Source of the DNA: Ectobacillus polymachus
GTDB lineage: Bacteria; Bacillota; Bacilli; Bacillales; Bacillaceae_G
Direction: 5' to 3'
Assembly (NCBI RefSeq): GCF_048159605.1
Contig: NZ_JBLREB010000001.1
Span: forward strand, 1,240,001 to 1,304,000
DNA: 64,000 nt
Shown here: positions 40,942-51,300 of the stretch, in pieces
Layout: each line of letters opens with the position of its first letter
Position numbering within the stretch: the first letter of the stretch is position 1
Notes under the pieces: model-generated
Database searches by the model: none
Seen by the model: the letters and a program-made list of their open reading frames with translations, nothing else
Told to the model about the DNA's origin: nothing
Program-made: the position numbers and the translations under genes

Positions 40942-41211
40942 CTATCGGCGTAAGCCGAGTCTGTTAATTAACTCACGGTAACGTGTAATGTCATTGTTAC
41001 GAAGATAGTTCAATAAGTTACGACGTTTACCAACCATCTTCAAAAGACCACGACGTGAATGATGATCTTTCTTATGAACACGTAAATGTTCATTTAATGT
41101 ATTAATCTGTTCCGTTAGGACAGCGATTTGAACTTCAGGAGAACCAGTATCAGTTTCATGAGTTCTAAATTGAGCAATAATCTCATTTTTACGTTCTTGT
41201 GCGATAGCCAT
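40942..41211 (-). CDS. rpsO: 30S ribosomal protein S15
   Basis: S15 of 89 residues (MAIAQERKNEIIAQFRTHE...) has the conserved DTGSPEVQ and KDHHSRRGLLKMVGKRR that contact 16S rRNA. The start is the ATG at 41211 after AAAGGAGGTGA; the long upstream frame is leader sequence. It lies between ribC and pnp as in other Bacillus. Confidence 0.96.
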   Translation of the reverse strand: MAIAQERKNEIIAQFRTHETDTGSPEVQIAVLTEQINTLNEHLRVHKKDHHSRRGLLKMVGKRRNLLNYLRNNDITRYRELINRLGLRR

Positions 41212-41340
41212 CCTATTCACCTCCTTTATGTCAATCCCCTGTTTCCTAGCAAGCGTTGGTGAATCGCAATGCCAAGAAAAGGTTGTATGAAAGTACGTAT
41301 TATAGAATACTACGTATTTCAATGAAAAGCAAGTAAGTTC

Positions 41341-42282
41341 TTACTGTTCTTTAAAATATTCTAAGGCCGTTTGTTTATCCTTTGCAATTTGAGCTACAAG
41401 TTCTTCCACACCGTTAAACTTTTTCTCAGAGCGAATCCGAAAACGCCATTCAATTTCAACCTTTTCATCGTAAATGTCATCTTGAAAAGAAAGAAGGTGG
41501 ACTTCAACTGTTAATGTTTTCTCGTTCTTTTTAAAAGTCGGCTTATAGCCAACATTGCACACACCATTATGCCAAACATCCTTTACTTTCATCCGTACAG
41601 CATACACACCTGTAGGAGGTAACATAAATTCAGACGCCACTTCAACATTTGCCGTTGGAAAGCCAATTTGTCTTCCTCGTTTATCTCCATGTACCACTGT
41701 ACCTTCTACCCGATACCATCTCCCTAGGATTGTAGGGATATTATCCATTTCTCCTTGTTGTATAAGCTTACGTAATAAAGTAGAACTCACTTTTTCCTCA
41801 TGAAACTCAACTTTTTCAATCACAGTATGTGTAAACTCCCCTCTGGAATGAAATGGCATGGTCTCCATCGTGCCCTTTCCGAGACGACCATACGTATAAT
41901 CAAATCCAGCAACAACATGTTTAATATGTAAGCCAATTACATATTCATCAATAAACTGCTGCGGCAAGAGCGCAGCAAATGTCTTGTCAAATTTTACAAC
42001 ATACATTATGTCTATACCCATCTCTGCAAGCATTTTTTCCTTTATAGATAGGGGTGTAATCAATTCGACATGTGCTTTACTTTTACCTAGCACAACGGAT
42101 GGATGCGGATAGAACGTCATAACAGCACTCTTATAACCTAGCTGATCTGCTATCCTCTTAGCCGTCATAATTACCTTTTGATGCCCAACATGAATGCCAT
42201 CAAAGTACCCTAATGCCATAACGGTAGGCTCTAAATCAAGGAGTTCCGTATTTGCAGGATGAGTCAAATGAATTACCTTCAC
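41341..42282 (-). CDS. ribC: bifunctional riboflavin kinase/FAD synthetase
   Basis: The 313-residue RibF/RibC protein makes FMN and FAD. The N-terminal FAD-synthetase domain has the nucleotidyltransferase motif GYFDGIHVGHQ and TFYPHP. The C-terminal riboflavin kinase domain has GDKRGRQIGFPTAN. FMN from this enzyme is the ligand of FMN riboswitches elsewhere in the genome. It follows truB, with about 120 bp between them. Confidence 0.94.
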   Translation of the reverse strand: MKVIHLTHPANTELLDLEPTVMALGYFDGIHVGHQKVIMTAKRIADQLGYKSAVMTFYPHPSVVLGKSKAHVELITPLSIKEKMLAEMGIDIMYVVKFDKTFAALLPQQFIDEYVIGLHIKHVVAGFDYTYGRLGKGTMETMPFHSRGEFTHTVIEKVEFHEEKVSSTLLRKLIQQGEMDNIPTILGRWYRVEGTVVHGDKRGRQIGFPTANVEVASEFMLPPTGVYAVRMKVKDVWHNGVCNVGYKPTFKKNEKTLTVEVHLLSFQDDIYDEKVEIEWRFRIRSEKKFNGVEELVAQIAKDKQTALEYFKEQ

Positions 42283-42404
42283 ACGCAGGATCCACCTTTA
42301 CTAATAGTACAGCTACTTCAATGGAAAAACTCCATATTGCCGCCAAATGTAACGAATTATTATTTCATTCTACTAGAATTCCATACAAACGTATCTATTG
42401 CTCA

Positions 42405-43328
42405 TTATATCTGTAATTCTTGATTGTTCACAAGAACTTTTAACGGCTTTAACATGTCTGGCTTCTGAGGATGCTGTTCATAGATTGCTAAGCATCTGCC
42501 CGCTTTGTCAAAAACGAGGGAATACCCATTATATTCTGGCATCGTATTTGGAAGAAATGCTCCATTCATTACCTTCTCTGCTTGTTCTTCGTGAACAATG
42601 ATTTTTGGAAAACCCGGTAGCGATTGTTCGATACTATATAAAATATCTTGTACTGTATTAGTCTGCACCTTTTCTTCCAATTGTTCAAATGTTACGCACT
42701 GAGGCAACGTAAACGAACCAGATGCAGTACGCTTTAAAACAGACATATGAGATGGATAGCCAAGTCTCTCTCCAATCATGACAGCCAAAGTTCTTACATA
42801 TGTACCTTTACTGCATGTTACGCGAAATGAAAATGAAGGGGTAGGTCCCGTCAGTTCTCTAAAATCATCTAACAAAACAAATTCATGAATTGTAACTTCT
42901 CGCACAGGGCGATCAACCTCTACCCCTGCACGTGCATATTCATATAATTTCTTGCCATTCACTTTTACAGCAGAATACATTGGTGGTACCATCTTCATTG
43001 TGCCTGTGAGAGAAGCTAACACCTCGTTCACTTCTTCTCGTGAAATCGTACGTGAAACATCTTCTTGTTGCACCACATCTCCAGAAGCATCCTCTGTTGT
43101 TGTAGAGTATCCGAGTGTTACTTCACCTTCATACGTTTTCGTATCACTCGTTATAAATTGAGCAATTTTCGTAGCACGTCCAATACAAATTGGAAGAACA
43201 CCTGTTACATCTGGATCTAATGTTCCTGTATGTCCTACACGTTTCTCCTTTAGAAGCTTTCTCACTTTAAACACACAATCATGAGACGTCAGCCCTTTTG
43301 GCTTATTAAGCAATAGAACTCCATTCAT
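42405..43328 (-). CDS. truB: tRNA pseudouridine(55) synthase
   Basis: TruB of 307 residues modifies U55 in the T-loop of tRNAs. The catalytic Asp is in GHTGTLDPDVTGVLP. KGTYVRTLA and a C-terminal PUA-like region are present. It follows rbfA with about 50 bp between. Confidence 0.95.
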   Translation of the reverse strand: MNGVLLLNKPKGLTSHDCVFKVRKLLKEKRVGHTGTLDPDVTGVLPICIGRATKIAQFITSDTKTYEGEVTLGYSTTTEDASGDVVQQEDVSRTISREEVNEVLASLTGTMKMVPPMYSAVKVNGKKLYEYARAGVEVDRPVREVTIHEFVLLDDFRELTGPTPSFSFRVTCSKGTYVRTLAVMIGERLGYPSHMSVLKRTASGSFTLPQCVTFEQLEEKVQTNTVQDILYSIEQSLPGFPKIIVHEEQAEKVMNGAFLPNTMPEYNGYSLVFDKAGRCLAIYEQHPQKPDMLKPLKVLVNNQELQI

Positions 43329-43378
43329 CTTTCCACCTCATCTGGTTATAGAAAAAATGGATAGACAGTGTCTATCCA

Positions 43379-43735
43379 TTATTCTTCAATCTTATCTTGT
43401 TTGTTTAAATCAATCAGCAACTTTTCAATACGGTTGCCGTAGCTAATGGATTCATCAAATTCAAAGGTAATTTCAGGTGTTTTTCGCAAACGGATACGCT
43501 GTCCGATTTCTGAGCGGATAAATCCCGTCGCTTTTGCCAAACCCTTCAATGTGTTCTGTTTTTGTTCTTCATCACCTAAAACAGAAATATATACTTTTGC
43601 GAGTTGTAAATCACCACTCACCTGTACGTCTGTTACAGTGACAAAACCAATGCGGGGATCCTTAATTTTGCGACCAATAATATCGCTCATTTCTTTTTTC
43701 ATCTGTTCTCCCACGCGATTCGCACGTAGCTTCAT
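43379..43735 (-). CDS. rbfA: ribosome-binding factor A
   Basis: RbfA of 118 residues (MKLRANRVGEQMKKEM...) is a KH-fold 30S maturation factor, with the characteristic KDPRIGFVTVTDV and P-E-I-x-F-x-x-D-x-S motif. The start is the ATG at 43735 after GAGGTGA. Only about 100 bp separate it from infB. The ylxP gene (DUF503), which usually lies between them in Bacillus, is absent. Confidence 0.94.
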   Translation of the reverse strand: MKLRANRVGEQMKKEMSDIIGRKIKDPRIGFVTVTDVQVSGDLQLAKVYISVLGDEEQKQNTLKGLAKATGFIRSEIGQRIRLRKTPEITFEFDESISYGNRIEKLLIDLNKQDKIEE

Positions 43736-43834
43736 ACTATCACCTCGCCTGTGTACCACTCTCTTATCGGAATATAGACAAGAGTAGACTCATCAGAATC
43801 ATTCGTGATTCAGTTCTTCCCTGTTACAACAACA

Positions 43835-45931
43835 TTATTTACGTTCAATCTCTTGCATAACAAACGCTTCGATGATGTCGCCTTCTTTAATATCGTTATA
43901 TTTCTCGATAGTAAGACCACATTCGTAGTTTTGCGCAACTTCCTTCACATCATCCTTGAAACGCTTCAATGTGTCAAGTTGTCCTTCATAAATCACAATA
44001 CCATCACGAATAACACGTACGCTACTATCACGAGTAATTTTACCTTCTGTTACGTAGCAGCCTGCGATGGATCCTACTTTCGATACTTTAAATACCTGGC
44101 GTATTTCTGCTTGTCCGATAATCTTTTCTTCATATTCTGGATCAAGCATACCCTTCATAGCCGATTCAATTTCCTCAATAGCGTTATAAATGATGCGGTG
44201 CAGACGAACATCCACATTTTCCGTTTCTGCCGTACGCTTTGCGTTTACATCAGGTCGAACATTAAAGCCAATAACGATTGCATTAGATGCAGATGCAAGA
44301 ATGATATCAGATTCTGTAATCGCACCTACTCCGGTATGAATAATTTTTACCTTCACGCCTTCGACTTCTATTTTTTGCAACGATCCAGCAAGTGCTTCAA
44401 CAGATCCTTGTACATCCGCTTTTACAATCAAATTAATTTCTTTCATTTCATTTTCTTGTATTTGCTGGAATAAATCTTCTAAGCTTACCTTGGCTTTACT
44501 ACCACGTTGTTCCATTAAAGCTCGTTGTGCCCTTTCTTCCCCAACCTGACGAGCTTTCTTCTCATCAGAGAACACGATAAAACGATCGCCCGCTTGTGGT
44601 ACTTCATTTAAGCCTGTAATTTCAACAGGAGTAGATGGACCTGCTTCTTTTACACGTCGGCCGATATCATTTACCATAGCACGTACACGACCGAATGAAG
44701 TTCCGACAACAATTGGATCCCCAACGCGAAGTGTTCCGTTTTGAACAAGTAAAGTAGCGATAGGACCTTTTCCTTTATCAAGCTTCGCTTCGATTACGGT
44801 TCCAATTGCTAAACGATTTGGATTTGCCTTCCATTCTTCTACTTCTCCTACAAGTAGAATCATTTCTAACAATTCGTCGATTCCATTCCCTGTACGAGCA
44901 GAAAGCTGTACGAAAATAGTATCGCCACCCCAAGCTTCTGAGACCAAACCATATTCTGTTAATTCTTGCATAACACGATCCGGATTTGCCTCCGGTTTAT
45001 CCATTTTATTGACTGCCACAATAATCGGTACTTCTGCAGCCTTTGCGTGGTTAATAGCTTCAATGGTTTGTGGCATTACCCCATCATCAGCTGCGACAAC
45101 CAGAATGGTAATATCTGTTACGAGTGCACCGCGAGCACGCATCGTCGTAAATGCAGCATGTCCTGGTGTATCTAAAAATGTAATTTTCTTACCATGAACT
45201 TCTACTTGATATGCACCGATATGTTGCGTAATACCACCTGCTTCGCCTTCCGTTACCTTGGAATGACGTATGCTATCAAGGAGTGTTGTTTTCCCATGGT
45301 CAACGTGCCCCATAATCGTCACAACAGATGGACGCTCCACAAGATTTTCTTCTTCATCTGGTTCATCGATAAAGGTTTCGAAATTTGTTTCATCAAAAAC
45401 AACGGTTTCTTCTACTTCTATACCGTATTCACCTGCAATTAATTCGATTGTATCTTTATCTAAATCTTGGTTAATCGTTGCCATAATTCCAAGTAAGAAA
45501 AGTTTCTTAATAATTTCAGAAGGTTCTTTTCCTAATTCTTTCGCTAGTTCTCCTACCGTAAGTGAACCAGTGAACGTAATTTTATCCGGTACATCTACTG
45601 TAGTATTTGTTTTACGTCCCATTTGAGAAGTAGCATAACGATCAAGACGTGTATCAGATGATTTTCTGTCTTTTTCTTTTTTCTTTTTCTTGTTGCTGTT
45701 TTTCTTAGCAGTCCGGACTACTTCTGCATTTTCAGCTTCATCAAACTCTTCTACGATAGAAGATTTTTTGACATCCTTGTTATATTGTTTATCTAATTGA
45801 TTTACTACTTCTTCATCTAACATTGCCATATGATTAGAAACCTCAATATTCATTTCTTTTAGTTTTATAATAATATCCTTCGTGGATACGTTTTGCTGTT
45901 TGGCATATTCATACAATCGAATTTTAGCCAT
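43835..45931 (-). CDS. infB: translation initiation factor IF-2
   Basis: IF-2 of 698 residues has two IF2-N modules (start to about 170) separated by a Lys-rich linker (KKNSNKKKKKEKD). The GTPase domain has GHVDHGKTTLLDSIR, DTPGHAAF and NKMDKPEANPD. Beta-barrel and C-terminal fMet-tRNA-binding domains follow. It delivers initiator tRNA to the 30S subunit. It is 4 nt downstream of ylxQ in the nusA operon. Confidence 0.96.
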   Translation of the reverse strand: MAKIRLYEYAKQQNVSTKDIIIKLKEMNIEVSNHMAMLDEEVVNQLDKQYNKDVKKSSIVEEFDEAENAEVVRTAKKNSNKKKKKEKDRKSSDTRLDRYATSQMGRKTNTTVDVPDKITFTGSLTVGELAKELGKEPSEIIKKLFLLGIMATINQDLDKDTIELIAGEYGIEVEETVVFDETNFETFIDEPDEEENLVERPSVVTIMGHVDHGKTTLLDSIRHSKVTEGEAGGITQHIGAYQVEVHGKKITFLDTPGHAAFTTMRARGALVTDITILVVAADDGVMPQTIEAINHAKAAEVPIIVAVNKMDKPEANPDRVMQELTEYGLVSEAWGGDTIFVQLSARTGNGIDELLEMILLVGEVEEWKANPNRLAIGTVIEAKLDKGKGPIATLLVQNGTLRVGDPIVVGTSFGRVRAMVNDIGRRVKEAGPSTPVEITGLNEVPQAGDRFIVFSDEKKARQVGEERAQRALMEQRGSKAKVSLEDLFQQIQENEMKEINLIVKADVQGSVEALAGSLQKIEVEGVKVKIIHTGVGAITESDIILASASNAIVIGFNVRPDVNAKRTAETENVDVRLHRIIYNAIEEIESAMKGMLDPEYEEKIIGQAEIRQVFKVSKVGSIAGCYVTEGKITRDSSVRVIRDGIVIYEGQLDTLKRFKDDVKEVAQNYECGLTIEKYNDIKEGDIIEAFVMQEIERK

Positions 45932-45935
45932 ACTT

Positions 45936-46247
45936 TCACCCCCGATATGTTGTATCGAGCATGCTTAGCAACTTTTTCGCAAAGCCCTCATCCAGAACCG
46001 CAACAACTACTCGCTCATCTCTCCCGATTGCATGCCCTAATATGTACCGGGATTCGACTGTTTTGAGTGGTACTTTATAGTAGTTCGTCTTGTCCGTGAT
46101 GCGTTTTGTCGTGTTTGCTGATGCATCCTTTGCGAGCAATATTAGCTTTGCTTTGCCGCTTCGAACTTCCTTTAAAACGAGTTCCTCACCCGATATCACC
46201 TTACGTGCACGATTAGCTAATCCTAAGAATGATTCCCAATTGCTCAT
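45936..46247 (-). CDS. ylxQ: L7Ae-family RNA-binding protein YlxQ
   Basis: The 103-residue L7Ae/L30e-like protein (FLGLANRARKVISGEE...KLILLAKDAS) is the YlxQ family, encoded between ylxR and infB. It is likely to bind kink-turn RNA; the exact target is unknown. Its start overlaps the ylxR stop by 4 nt. Confidence 0.9.
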   Translation of the reverse strand: MSNWESFLGLANRARKVISGEELVLKEVRSGKAKLILLAKDASANTTKRITDKTNYYKVPLKTVESRYILGHAIGRDERVVVAVLDEGFAKKLLSMLDTTYRG

Positions 46248-46510
46248 TTGGCATTTACCAATTCGAGCAATTGATCATATAAAGAAGGATCAACCTTAGC
46301 CTTTAGGCTATTTTCAAGGACACTTTTCTTCCTAGCAAGAAGAATCACTTCTTTATCTTTTGATAAATAAGCTCCTCGGCCTGATTTCTTACCCGTTTCA
46401 TCAATAAATACTTCGCCATCTTTTGAACGAACGATACGAATGAGTTCACGTTTTGGTTTCATTTCTTGCGTTACAATACACTTGCGTAAAGGAACCTTTT
46501 TGATGCTCAC
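46244..46510 (-). CDS. ylxR: YlxR (DUF448) RNA-binding protein
   Basis: The 88-residue protein has the DUF448 pattern: RKCIVTQEMKPKRELIRI, then GKKSGRGAYL. In B. subtilis YlxR (RnpM) binds and modulates RNase P RNA. It lies 12 nt after nusA and overlaps ylxQ. Confidence 0.91.
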   Translation of the reverse strand: MSIKKVPLRKCIVTQEMKPKRELIRIVRSKDGEVFIDETGKKSGRGAYLSKDKEVILLARKKSVLENSLKAKVDPSLYDQLLELVNAK

Positions 46511-46522
46511 AGTATCTCACCT

Positions 46523-47605
46523 CTATTCAAGAGAAGAATCTATATCGTCAGCCTCGTCTAATAAACCGGCCTTCTTCGCGTCTGTTTCACTCTTAATATC
46601 AATCTTCCAGCCAGTGAGTTTAGCCGCTAGACGAGCATTTTGACCACGTTTACCAATTGCTAATGACAATTGATGATCTGGAACGATAACTGTCGTAGCT
46701 TTTTCTTCTTCATTTACAATAACCTTTACTACTTGAGAAGGACTTAAAGCATTTGCAACATATTCCACAGGGTCATTGGACCAGCGAACAATATCAATCT
46801 TTTCACCTTTAAGCTCATTTACAATACGTTGTACACGCTGTCCTTTTGGTCCTACACAAGAACCAACCGGATCCACATTCAAGTTATCAGAATGAACGGA
46901 AATTTTTGAACGGTCGCCTGCTTCACGTGCTACGGAACGAATTTCAACCGTTCCATCATAAATTTCAGGAACCTCTAACTCAAACAATCGTTTCAAAAGT
47001 CCAGGATGTGTTCTTGAAACAAAAATTTGTGGTCCTTTCGTCGTCTTTTCTACTTTCGTTAAGAAGACGCGAATTCGCTCGTGCGGCTTGTATTGCTCAT
47101 TAGGCATTTGTTCATTCAGCGGAAGCAAAGCCTCAACTTTACCTAGACTTACATAAATGAAACGAGAATCTTGCCGTTGTACGATTCCGACCATAATATC
47201 TTCTTCACGATCGCTGAACTCAGAGTAAATTACGCCTCGTTCTGCTTCACGTACACGCTGAGTTACGACTTGCTTTGCTGTTTGTGCAGCTATACGGCCA
47301 AAGTCTTTCGGTGTAACTTCAAGCTCTACAATATCACCAATTTGAAAATTCGAATTGATATGGTGTGCTTCATCGATAGAAAGCTCCAAACGTGGATCAA
47401 AGACGCTTTCAACCACTTCTTTTCGTGCAAATACTTGGATGGTACCTACATCTTGATTTAAGCTTACTCTTACATTTTGTGCTTGATTAAAATTTCGTTT
47501 ATAAGCAGAAATAAGAGCAGCTTCTATCGCATCAATAATAACTTCTTTTCCTATTCCTTTTTCTTTTTCTAAAACGAGCAATGCATCTAAGAATTCAGTG
47601 CTCAT
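46523..47605 (-). CDS. nusA: transcription termination/antitermination factor NusA
   Basis: NusA of 360 residues has an N-terminal RNA-polymerase-binding domain, an S1 domain and two KH domains (DPVGSCVGPKGQRVQRIV and LAIGKRGQNARLAAKLTGW). It lacks the acidic C-terminal repeats of E. coli NusA, as is usual in Bacillus. It follows rimP by about 18 nt. Confidence 0.95.
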   Translation of the reverse strand: MSTEFLDALLVLEKEKGIGKEVIIDAIEAALISAYKRNFNQAQNVRVSLNQDVGTIQVFARKEVVESVFDPRLELSIDEAHHINSNFQIGDIVELEVTPKDFGRIAAQTAKQVVTQRVREAERGVIYSEFSDREEDIMVGIVQRQDSRFIYVSLGKVEALLPLNEQMPNEQYKPHERIRVFLTKVEKTTKGPQIFVSRTHPGLLKRLFELEVPEIYDGTVEIRSVAREAGDRSKISVHSDNLNVDPVGSCVGPKGQRVQRIVNELKGEKIDIVRWSNDPVEYVANALSPSQVVKVIVNEEEKATTVIVPDHQLSLAIGKRGQNARLAAKLTGWKIDIKSETDAKKAGLLDEADDIDSSLE

Positions 47606-47623
47606 GGAGATCCCCCTTCTAAA

Positions 47624-48094
47624 CTAAAACGCAACGGCAAGACGTGCGCTTGCAACTTTACTCATTGGAATTTGTACTTCTTTTTTGCGTGTTTTTATCA
47701 TAATAGCTATTGTAACTGTTTCTCCGTTATAGGATAGAAGTTTTCCTTCAAACAATTTTTCACCATCAATCGGTTCATAGGTTTTAATAGCTACTTGTTT
47801 CCCTATTGCCTTATGAAAATCCTGCTCTTTTTTTAGAGGACGTTCTGCACCTGGAGAAGAAACATCTAAAAAATAAAGGTGAGGAATTGGATCCTGCTTG
47901 TCTAACGCTTCACTCAAGCGTTCACTCACTGTACCGCAATCTTCGATATCAACACCAGTTTCAGAATCGATAAAAACACGTAAAAACCAATCCTTACCTT
48001 CTTTTACGTACTCTACATCAACTAGCTCTAGGTTCAATTCATCTATGATTGGCTGTGCTAATTCTTCTACTACTTCAGTCACTTTTTTACTCAT
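47624..48094 (-). CDS. rimP: ribosome maturation factor RimP
   Basis: RimP of 156 residues has the conserved LELVDVEYVKEGKDWFLRVFID and the VSSPGAERPL motif. It is needed for 30S assembly and is the first gene of rimP-nusA-ylxR-ylxQ-infB. The start is the ATG at 48094 after GAGGAGGAAC; the longer frame upstream is leader. Confidence 0.95.
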   Translation of the reverse strand: MSKKVTEVVEELAQPIIDELNLELVDVEYVKEGKDWFLRVFIDSETGVDIEDCGTVSERLSEALDKQDPIPHLYFLDVSSPGAERPLKKEQDFHKAIGKQVAIKTYEPIDGEKLFEGKLLSYNGETVTIAIMIKTRKKEVQIPMSKVASARLAVAF

Positions 48095-48251
48095 GAAGTT
48101 CCTCCTCTCTACTATAAAAATGAGATAACAAAAGCCTCTGCAAGATACAGGTAAGGGCCTTTTGGTACTAAATAGTGTAGCGCTGATAGACAGTTTATAT
48201 GTAGGCGAACGGCTCACTCACTTAAATAGTGGAATAAAATAGAGTAAAACG

Positions 48252-48281
48252 AAAGAGTGGGTTTCCCCACTCTTTTTTCAC
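48252..48281. terminator. polC terminator
   Basis: AAAGAGTGGG, loop, CCCACTCTTT just after polC; it has a U-run on the plus side and TTTCGTTTTAC on the minus side. Confidence 0.75.
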
Positions 48282-48345
48282 AAAATATACTGTCCGAGAT
48301 TACCCTCAAGTATTGTAGCATATTATACTGCGATTTGCAAAGGTG

Positions 48346-51300
48346 TTAGAAGAGAGAGAGCTGATTCTGATCTGGCAATGACTCTAAGCATCCTTGACTA
48401 TCCAAAGTAGCAATAATTGTTTTTGGAATTTTAGATCGTTGCTGTAAATCTTCTTTTGACAAAAATTCTCCTTCTAAGCGTGCCTTTACAATGTTCAATG
48501 CAGCATTCGTTCCAAGTCCATCAATAGCATTAAACGGTATAAGCAACGATTCTCCATCAATGATAAAATCCGTTGCACTCGAACGATATAAATCCACTTT
48601 CTTAAAGGTAAATCCGCGTTCACACATTTCCAATGTCATTTCAAGAACCGTAAGTAAGCTTTTTTCTTTCGGCGAGGCCTCTAATCCTTTTTGTACAATT
48701 TCATCAATTCTTGCCTGAATCGCAGTAGAGCCAATAACCATTGCTTCTACATCAAAATCATCTGCCCGTACTGTGAAATACGCAGCATAAAACAAAAGTG
48801 GAAAATGTACTTTAAAATAAGCAATACGTACTGCCATTAATACATATGCAGCAGCATGGGCCTTTGGAAACATGTATTTTATTTTTTTACAGGAATCGAT
48901 ATACCAACCAGGAACATTATTTTTTTTCATTTCCTCTTCCCATTCAGGCGGTACACCTTTCCCTTTACGAACGGATTCCATAATTTTAAAAGCGATAGAA
49001 GGCTCTAATCCTTGATATATTAAATACACCATAATATCATCACGACAACCGATTACATCGCTCAGTGAGCAAGTGCCATCGTAGATTAGTTCATTGGCGT
49101 TTCCTAACCATACATCCGTTCCATGGGATAGTCCAGAAATTTGTACAAGCTCGGAAAATGTCGTAGGCTTTGTTTCTTCAAGCATTTGCCGGACAAACTT
49201 TGTACCGAATTCCGGAATACCAAGCGTTCCTGTTTTACAATGGATTTGCTCTTCCGTAACTCCAATAGACTCTGTTGATGAATAAATTTTCATCACTTCT
49301 GGATCATCGGTTGGAATTGTTTTTGGATCGATTCCACTTAAATCTTGTAGCATACGAATCACAGTTGGATCATCGTGTCCGAGAATGTCTAGCTTTAAGA
49401 CATTGTCATGAATAGAATGGAAATCAAAGTGTGTCGTTCTCCATTCTGCCGTTATATCATCAGCCGGGAATTGGATCGGTGTAAAATCAAAGATGTCCAT
49501 ATAATCAGGCACAACGATAATGCCCCCTGGATGCTGACCCGTCGTTCGTTTCACACCGGTACATCCCATTGCAAGCCGTTCGACCTCGGCATTTCGTATC
49601 GTAAGATTGTTATCATTCGCATATCCTTTTACATAGCCGAAAGCCGTCTTATCTGCAACGGTACCAATGGTTCCTGCACGATAAACATAATCTTCTCCGA
49701 ATAATACTTTCGTATAATTATGGGCTCGAGGTTGATATTCACCGGAAAAGTTTAAATCAATATCCGGAACTTTGTCTCCTTTAAATCCTAAGAAGGTTTC
49801 AAACGGGATATCATGACCATCTTTTTTATACTTTGTTCCACACTTTGGACAATCCTTATCTGGTAAATCAAATCCAGAGCCAACAGAGCCATCATGGAAG
49901 AATTCCGAATTTTTGCAATTTGGACATATATAATGCGGCGGGAGTGCGTTCACTTCCGTAATTTCCATCATCGTTGCGACTAAGGAAGAACCTACTGAAC
50001 CACGTGAACCTACCAGATAACCATCAACAAGTGATTTTTTTACTAGTTTGTGCGCAATAAGATAAATGACAGCAAATCCGTGCCCAATAATACTTTTCAA
50101 TTCTTTCTCAAGACGCTTCTCCACAATTTCCGGTAGATTTTCTCCGTAAATGCTTCGTGCACGTTCATAGCTCATTTGACGCGTTTCTTCTTCCGCCCCT
50201 TCAATTCTTGGCGTATAAAGTTCGTCCTTCACTGGCTTTACTTCCCCAATCATATCCGCAACCACATGTGTATTCGTCACGACAACTTCTTTTGCGAGTT
50301 CCTCTCCTAGAAACGAAAATTCTTCTAGCATTTCATTGGTTGAACGAAAATAAACCGGCGGCAGTTTATGACGATTAAGGGGATTAGCCCCGCCCTGTGA
50401 ATTGATTAAAATTTTCCGATAAATAGCATCTTCTGGATTCAAATAATGAACATTTCCGGTAGCGACAACTGGTTTATTTATTTTTTTCCCTAAGTTCACT
50501 AAATTGGTTAAAATCGTTTCTAATTGTCCTTGATTTTGCACAAGCTCCATTTCAAAAAGGTGCTTTAAAACGGACGGTGGCATCACTTCAATATAATCAT
50601 AAAATTGTACAAGCTCTTCTACTTCTTCTGGTGCTTTTTGCATCATCGCCTCAAATATTTCACCTTTTTCACATGCTGTTCCTACGATTATCCCCTCTCG
50701 ATATTTACGTAATACAGAACGTGGTAGCCGCGGAACACGATAGTAATATTTCAAATGTGATAAAGAAATAAGCTTATATAAATTTTTTAATCCATCTTGG
50801 CTTGTTGCAAGTAAGGTAATATGACTTGGTCTGCTACGCTTATAAGAATCGCCTTGCCCCATACTATTGTTAAGCTCATCATGATAAAGTATTTCTTTTG
50901 TAATCGTTTCTTTAATCATTTTAGCAAGCAGATAGCCTGTAGCTTCTGCATCATAAATCGCACGGTGATGCTGGACCAATTCAATCTCAAGTTTTTTACA
51001 TAACGTATTTAATCTATGATTTTTCAATTCAGGATAAAGAAAACGTCCTAGCTCTAACGTATCAATGACAGGATTTGTTGGCTTTTTTAAGCCATATCGT
51101 TTTGCACCGACCTGCAAAAATCCCATATCAAATCTAGCATTATGAGCAACAAGTGTATGATCACCGCGCCACTCTTCAAATTCGCGCAACACTATATCTG
51201 CATCAGGTGCATCTTTTACCATATCATCGGTAATGCCAGTTAAATTAATGGTTGTTGCAGATAAAGGATGATGTGGATTAGCAAATCGCTCAAATCGATC

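Noticed and set aside
43805..44473. 222-codon plus-strand frame opposite infB
   Set aside because: It is the complement of the well-conserved infB coding sequence and its protein has the biased Phe/Asn/Cys composition of a shadow frame.
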